Source of the DNA: Clostridia bacterium
Lineage (GTDB): Bacteria; Bacillota; Clostridia; Oscillospirales; Acutalibacteraceae
Assembly: GCA_017410605.1 (NCBI GenBank)
Contig: JAFQQN010000003.1
Coordinates: 62,001 to 126,000, forward strand
DNA length: 64,000 nt
Direction: 5' to 3'
The notes below the pieces were generated by a model, which saw only the letters and a program-made list of their open reading frames with translations, was not told where the DNA came from and made no database searches. Below are positions 61,501 to 64,000 of this stretch, piece by piece. Both the position numbers and the translations under genes were made by a program. Each line of letters opens with the position of its first letter. The stretch's first letter is position 1.

Positions 61501-62290
61501 CAAAAACTCTGAATATTTTAAGAACATAAGAGAAAAAACCGGTTTAAGCGACCAAGAATTTTGGTGTGACGAATACTTTACCTACGCAAGTGATGCCCAC
61601 AGAATAGAAGATATAGGCGTACAAATGACACAGTTTGCAGCTTGTCTTACTGCGGGTATTAACACAGGCACAAACAGGTTCTTAAGTTGGCAACTTTTTG
61701 ATACACTTTGGTTTGGCAGTACGGGTACTACTGGTGCCAACAACACTGAGAAGTGGATAGGCGGAGTTCACGTATGCGGGACCGCCCCATCACTTATTGA
61801 TACAAGCAAATGTACTAATGGATCAAAATGTGCTTGTCACAGGTATGATAAGTATGCAAGTGAAACCCCACGAAAGCTTTATTACGGTCTTAACCTTTTA
61901 GGAAAGTATCTTAACAACAAAAATGGAACCGTTGTAGAAAGCATCGTTACCGACAACAATTACGACTCCAAGGGTGGACTTTATGTTAGCTCAATTATCA
62001 ATGATGAGAATAGGCTTGTTGTTCTTGTAGCAAACACCACAAACCGCCCAACCAACTTTAATTTAAACCTTGAAAGCGGCTTTGAAGCAAAGTTCACAAG
62101 ATACACCTACAACCCCGACGGTATTACCCCCACTAAAGAGGCAAAATCTATACCCAGTGACGGTTATATAACCTCTACTGAGGGTAATTTCTATGACACA
62201 TTAGCCCCCGGTTCCTTTGCATTTTATATATCTAAAATTCGTGATTTGGGTGACGATGTTATTATAGATATGGGTGGTTTAATGCCTTAA
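58508..62290 (+). CDS. Large secreted clan GH-A-like glycoside hydrolase, copy 2
   Basis: 1,260-aa paralogue of the gene at 54410 with the same domain order: signal peptide, InlB-like unit, two CBM-like domains, accessory domain, TIM barrel and C-terminal beta domain. Candidate acid/base Glu878 lies in LMLFTEPGKS (a more usual TEP form than copy 1's TES) and nucleophile Glu1022 in FWCDEYFTYASDA. The EF-hand-like loop reads YDKDGDGEIES. The first ~130 and last ~100 residues are nearly identical to copy 1, while CBM and barrel regions have diverged. Ribosome site CAGGAGG. Probably a different glycan or linkage preference. Confidence 0.82.
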   Translation: MSLKKNSKNNSRAVKAICIVLVSALLLGLVPADALSGLVMNTQAAYVPDYDPALGSYTIDGSTLTAIPADSCGFRGWYKDGKEVSASKTFTMPTGGSADDYTPVFYDFNLIENGGFEGSTPGVDLKDSNLFGSETWGGDSLVKVTVSNDKARSGNNSAKIVRNTGSAIYRYITGLEKNAQYKLSFYYNIEQTDANTSQPYLKYVSLHSESTYLGEWANYKPDEKQNLDDVYFADATSGGCEAGEWKKVTLSFCTFDTTDFKLAFLYDYGGDTATGLYIDDMVLVKDELGTPTYANDDFSTPSVANWSVPSGKFEIGNENGWLKTQTPTAGGGTLVSAPFWVKKGCEYKISFTVDLRGLHNYVRKYDHDNGEFVKDANGDFVYETAATGAQKVNTFSFYVGEAAEKSLSDVPATLNINNNVGYSETVPLDKTTFSEPPTWYVNKSQDKVKDEDVENVTCSITFTAPESQVLYFSTKLTGYETYAIDNFKVEETQYNGIKEDYAEDTLKTIGTAIRTSGNQGIRHKTEIDKRLLCDDGYFGIRVKEYGTVAMRNDILNGAELTVNNGVVGAAYKLADNIDVRFEETKNGIQYTGVLINISENYWNTDFTMCGYIKYDLNGTEKVLYSDPIDSSIYLVSKFAYSAKTPTGEFAESDKIRDYLYTTILSKYRDKNISINDNNSIYTNFQGISSTVYHCYTFMKDEHNRQYTDEQAKIEMDRLVDSGIDNVRTAFKTQFAWDDTLNDGAGGWNWDSELMQAVYKWAKMLQDRGITITINAGWTIYDFMAYADHYYDKDGDGEIESELSDYSSIKEWVRYIKDLDLPDLYGETEGLDIDTTDGVTQEEFYAVASARYGEWMKQALIAFKEHGVNNVKYLMLFTEPGKSSEFEHPDISKTGKTSYWEWLRMSKALHDALKKAGIRNDYLLVGPNQTINVDTTKKIEDEYDITYQTMIEYYLEQVEGTEYEGMIDIISSHHYPKPDTANGYEDTIYEPYACYSWADKNSEYFKNIREKTGLSDQEFWCDEYFTYASDAHRIEDIGVQMTQFAACLTAGINTGTNRFLSWQLFDTLWFGSTGTTGANNTEKWIGGVHVCGTAPSLIDTSKCTNGSKCACHRYDKYASETPRKLYYGLNLLGKYLNNKNGTVVESIVTDNNYDSKGGLYVSSIINDENRLVVLVANTTNRPTNFNLNLESGFEAKFTRYTYNPDGITPTKEAKSIPSDGYITSTEGNFYDTLAPGSFAFYISKIRDLGDDVIIDMGGLMP

Positions 62291-62301
62291 ATAAAATTCA
62301 A

Positions 62302-62335
62302 AACTACCGGTCTAATAGAGGCCGGTAGTTTTTTT
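62302..62335 (+). terminator. Terminator after hydrolase copy 2
   Basis: Same stem AACTACCGG / CCGGTAGTT and T run as after copy 1. Confidence 0.9.
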
Positions 62336-62344
62336 ATAAAAGCC

Positions 62345-62374
62345 TTGAAAAGATAATTATTAATAGTGTATAAT
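62345..62374 (+). promoter_or_regulatory. Promoter of the DUF6062 gene
   Basis: TTGAAA (62345-62350), 18-bp spacer, TATAAT (62369-62374). The same promoter sequence lies after copy 1 (58294 onward) as part of the duplicated block. Confidence 0.7.
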
Positions 62375-62436
62375 TCTATTAGTGTTAAAGAACGATTTAT
62401 AAAGTATTCATAAAATGCCACCATAGGAGGGTTATA

Positions 62437-63102
62437 ATGCGAGAAGATATTTGTACTATTCCGGTAAGTGATGCCTTTGAAACACGAGAGGGTTGTCCCA
62501 TTTGCAGAATGTATAATATGCTGGAGGAAAGAGCTTTAAACTATATTATGGGTGCCGCAATGATGGAGCCCGATGTTAGAATAGAAACCAACCATCTTGG
62601 TTTTTGTCATAATCATTTAAGTAATATGCAGAAAAGAAAAGGCAGTTTACAGCTTGCCCTTATGCTTGAAAGCCATTTTAACGAAATTGAAGAAAAAGCC
62701 TTTAGCACTAAGCAAAAAGACAACAAAAAAATCTCTCCCTTTTTAAAAAGCTGTTTTGTATGTGAAAAGGTAGAGTGGGGAATGGCCCATATGGTGGAAA
62801 CGGTTTATCTTACTTTTGAAAAGGATAAAGATTTCAGAGAGCTTTTTCTTTCACAGCCAACCTTTTGCCTTAAGCATTATGAACGCCTTATGCAGGGTGC
62901 ACCAAAATCCGGCCTTAAAAAATACAAAAGCGAGTTTTTAACAGGGCTTTCAAATATAGTAAGTAAAACACTAGAGGAAATTAAAGGCGATTTAAAGCAT
63001 TACTGTTCAATGTTTGATTATAGAAACAGTGGCCCCGATAAGGACTGGGGCAATTCTAAAACCGCCATCGAGAGAGCGGTAACCTTTTTAGGCGAAAAAT
63101 AA
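62437..63102 (+). CDS. DUF6062 family protein
   Basis: A 221-aa soluble protein with conserved Cys/His pairs: REGCPICRMYNMLEERALNY near the N-terminus, LGFCHNHLSNMQKRKG, SCFVCEKVEWGM in the middle and FCLKHYERLMQ later. The two CxxC and two CxxH-type units suggest metal binding. DUF6062 is a common clostridial family of unknown function. Ribosome site AGGAGGG. Closed by a strong terminator. Confidence 0.82.
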   Translation: MREDICTIPVSDAFETREGCPICRMYNMLEERALNYIMGAAMMEPDVRIETNHLGFCHNHLSNMQKRKGSLQLALMLESHFNEIEEKAFSTKQKDNKKISPFLKSCFVCEKVEWGMAHMVETVYLTFEKDKDFRELFLSQPTFCLKHYERLMQGAPKSGLKKYKSEFLTGLSNIVSKTLEEIKGDLKHYCSMFDYRNSGPDKDWGNSKTAIERAVTFLGEK

Positions 63103-63108
63103 TTTTTT

Positions 63109-63133
63109 GGCCGGGTTTACCCGGCCGTTTTTT
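63109..63133 (+). terminator. Terminator after DUF6062 gene
   Basis: Stem GGCCGGGT / ACCCGGCC with a two-base formal loop, then GTTTTTTAT. Confidence 0.9.
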
Positions 63134-63209
63134 ATATGAATTTTTACTAAATGATGATTTTTTGGAAAATAGATAAAAAACTTTTCTACAGTTCGTAACA
63201 AAATATTTT

Positions 63210-63302
63210 TGTGGATAAATATAGTCAACAGTGGGTTTTAGTGGGTAAAATAGGGGAGTTGTTGGACTTTTCCACCGAGTTATCCACATTTTTGGTGGAT
63301 AA
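63210..63302. promoter_or_regulatory. Cluster of DnaA boxes
   Basis: Perfect TTATCCACA boxes at 63210-63218 (minus strand) and 63280-63288 (plus strand), one-mismatch TTATCCACC at 63294-63302 (minus), and a weaker TTACCCACT at 63240-63248 (minus). The surrounding 63130-63390 is AT-rich and non-coding. May be a secondary DnaA-binding locus or a replication-origin-like region. Confidence 0.7.
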
Positions 63303-63390
63303 AATTAAAATACGAATTGTATAAAAGTTTTTTGAGAGCCAAAAATAAAAGTATAAATTTTCGTAAATTTGCATAGAAAAGAGGAAAATT

Positions 63391-63675
63391 ATGCTTAGAG
63401 GAATTAACCGCTCAATAATTGAAATTAATGAAACTGAAAATAAATATTTTGAAAAAATTATAGTTTTTGTCAGACCGGAGTTTGGTAATCTTTCGGATAG
63501 TCATCTTCAAAAGGAGGCTGTTCGCTTAGTGGGAAATATGTCGGCATATCCTTTCGCAACTAAGAAAAGAATTTCCGCTCGTAAAAAAGCACAGATGAAA
63601 CGAAGAAAATTGACTTTGGTTATAGGCGGAATTTCTGTAATGACATTAATTGCAATTTTGCTTTGGGTTATATAG
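63391..63675 (+). CDS. Uncharacterised 94-aa protein with C-terminal membrane helix
   Basis: Starts at ATG 63391 behind AGAGGAAAATT. A charged N-terminal part (IIEINETENKYFEKIIVFVR), a basic stretch (TKKRISARKKAQMKRRK) and a single C-terminal membrane helix LTLVIGGISVMTLIAILLWV, so the bulk lies in the cytoplasm, anchored by its tail. I do not recognise a family name. It is directly downstream of the DnaA-box cluster. Confidence 0.7.
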   Translation: MLRGINRSIIEINETENKYFEKIIVFVRPEFGNLSDSHLQKEAVRLVGNMSAYPFATKKRISARKKAQMKRRKLTLVIGGISVMTLIAILLWVI

Positions 63676-63704
63676 TTAATATGTATTATATTTAAAATGA
63701 ATTG

Positions 63705-63728
63705 ACTCCCCAGTAGGGGAGTTTTTTA
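63705..63728 (+). terminator. Terminator after the 94-aa gene
   Basis: Stem ACTCCCC / GGGGAGT, AGTA loop, then T6. Confidence 0.85.
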
Positions 63729-63974
63729 TTGTAAAAAATAGTTACTGTTTATCCACACACCCTCAGGAGCATTATAGTTTAACTTTTCAAAACAGCCCTC
63801 AATGGCTTTGCGGTTGTTGTAATAGTCTACATAGCTTATATTAAGGTTAAAATTATCATTTAAAAAATCAAGGTCTTTTTGAGTAAAATCAAATAGCACC
63901 GACTTTAAGGCCTCGCATATAATTTGTGAGTAATATGATATTCTTTTTTGGTCGGGAAAAGTTTCTTCATTCAT
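63726..63974 (-). CDS. Uncharacterised 82-aa protein
   Basis: Possible small acidic soluble protein (EETFPDQKRISYYSQIICEA, FTQKDLDFLNDNFNLNISYV) ending near the terminator shared with the plus-strand gene. No clear ribosome site ahead of the ATG at 63974 and no family recognised, but the codon use looks genuine and nothing else occupies the stretch. An earlier start outside the window is possible only if the frame stays open there. Confidence 0.5.
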   Translation of the reverse strand: MNEETFPDQKRISYYSQIICEALKSVLFDFTQKDLDFLNDNFNLNISYVDYYNNRKAIEGCFEKLNYNAPEGVWINSNYFLQ

Positions 63975-64000
63975 AATCGCTACAAGCGAAAAACCAAAAA

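Overview
The window is a stretch of chromosome from a low-GC Firmicute of class Clostridia, most likely an uncultured gut member of the Oscillospirales/Ruminococcaceae group. The evidence is the housekeeping gene set (dnaG-rpoD pair, single-chain glycyl-tRNA synthetase, DUF1540, DUF4364 and DUF6062 proteins, Gx transporter), strong GGAGG ribosome sites, frequent TTG/GTG starts, standard genetic code, and several carbohydrate-active enzymes typical of gut fermenters.

Layout. 1-6654: a plus-strand run with the 3' part of dnaG, rpoD, an Rrf2 regulator, a TSCPD-domain protein, an unknown gene and the TrkA/TrkH potassium system. 6819-9238: an amino-acid ABC transporter (binding protein, hairpin, permease, ATPase). 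9349-12367: an accessory island with a 57-aa Spo0A-C-terminus-like protein, an XRE repressor, three copies of an ACTATATATAGT palindrome, a secreted SH3/C39-like hydrolase and a phage-type lysis cassette without other phage genes. 12348-14227: a GH20-type gene flanked by 37-bp direct repeats. 14255-14721: a seven-hairpin array, tRNA-Gln and tRNA-His. 14744-19392: HprK-like ATPase, enolase, glycerol kinase and a monoglyceride-lipase-like hydrolase. 19473-29738: core genes (rplS with leader, lepB, rbgA, rnhB, yraN, dipeptidase, thrC, trigger factor, clpP, clpX). 29781-36753: GH29 fucosidase, then a five-gene minus-strand catabolic cluster facing an AraC-type regulator broken by one in-frame stop. 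36787-38323: a yybP-ykoY-type (manganese) riboswitch in front of an orphan sodium-pump decarboxylase beta subunit and a 50-aa membrane protein. 38417-41131: sugar-phosphate isomerase, ROK kinase, DUF4364 regulator and flavoprotein. 41262-48327: glyQS, then a folate operon (folE, folP, folB, folK) running into NusG-II and Gx transporter genes and asnB. 48452-50894: a promoter driving a second seven-hairpin array, then an ECF sigma factor, a DUF4367 anti-sigma factor, a 37-aa secreted peptide and a lipoprotein. 51006-54190: membrane protein, EamA transporter, class II aldolase, OGG-type glycosylase. 54328-62374: two ~1,260-residue secreted glycoside hydrolases arising from a tandem duplication of about 4.1 kb. 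62437-63974: DUF6062 protein, a cluster of DnaA boxes and two small unknown genes.

How it fits together. The accessory content points to life on host or dietary glycans: secreted clan-A-like hydrolases, intracellular GH20 and GH29 enzymes, ROK kinase and SIS isomerase, feeding glycolysis (enolase, aldolase). The most unusual items are the riboswitch-OadB pairing, the two independent hairpin arrays of almost equal size (177 and 180 bp), the orphan lysis cassette with its repeat-flanked neighbour, and the cluster containing a type I dehydroquinase-like protein that keeps catalytic His/Lys but lacks the usual substrate-binding motif. All functions are read from sequence patterns alone; no database search was run.
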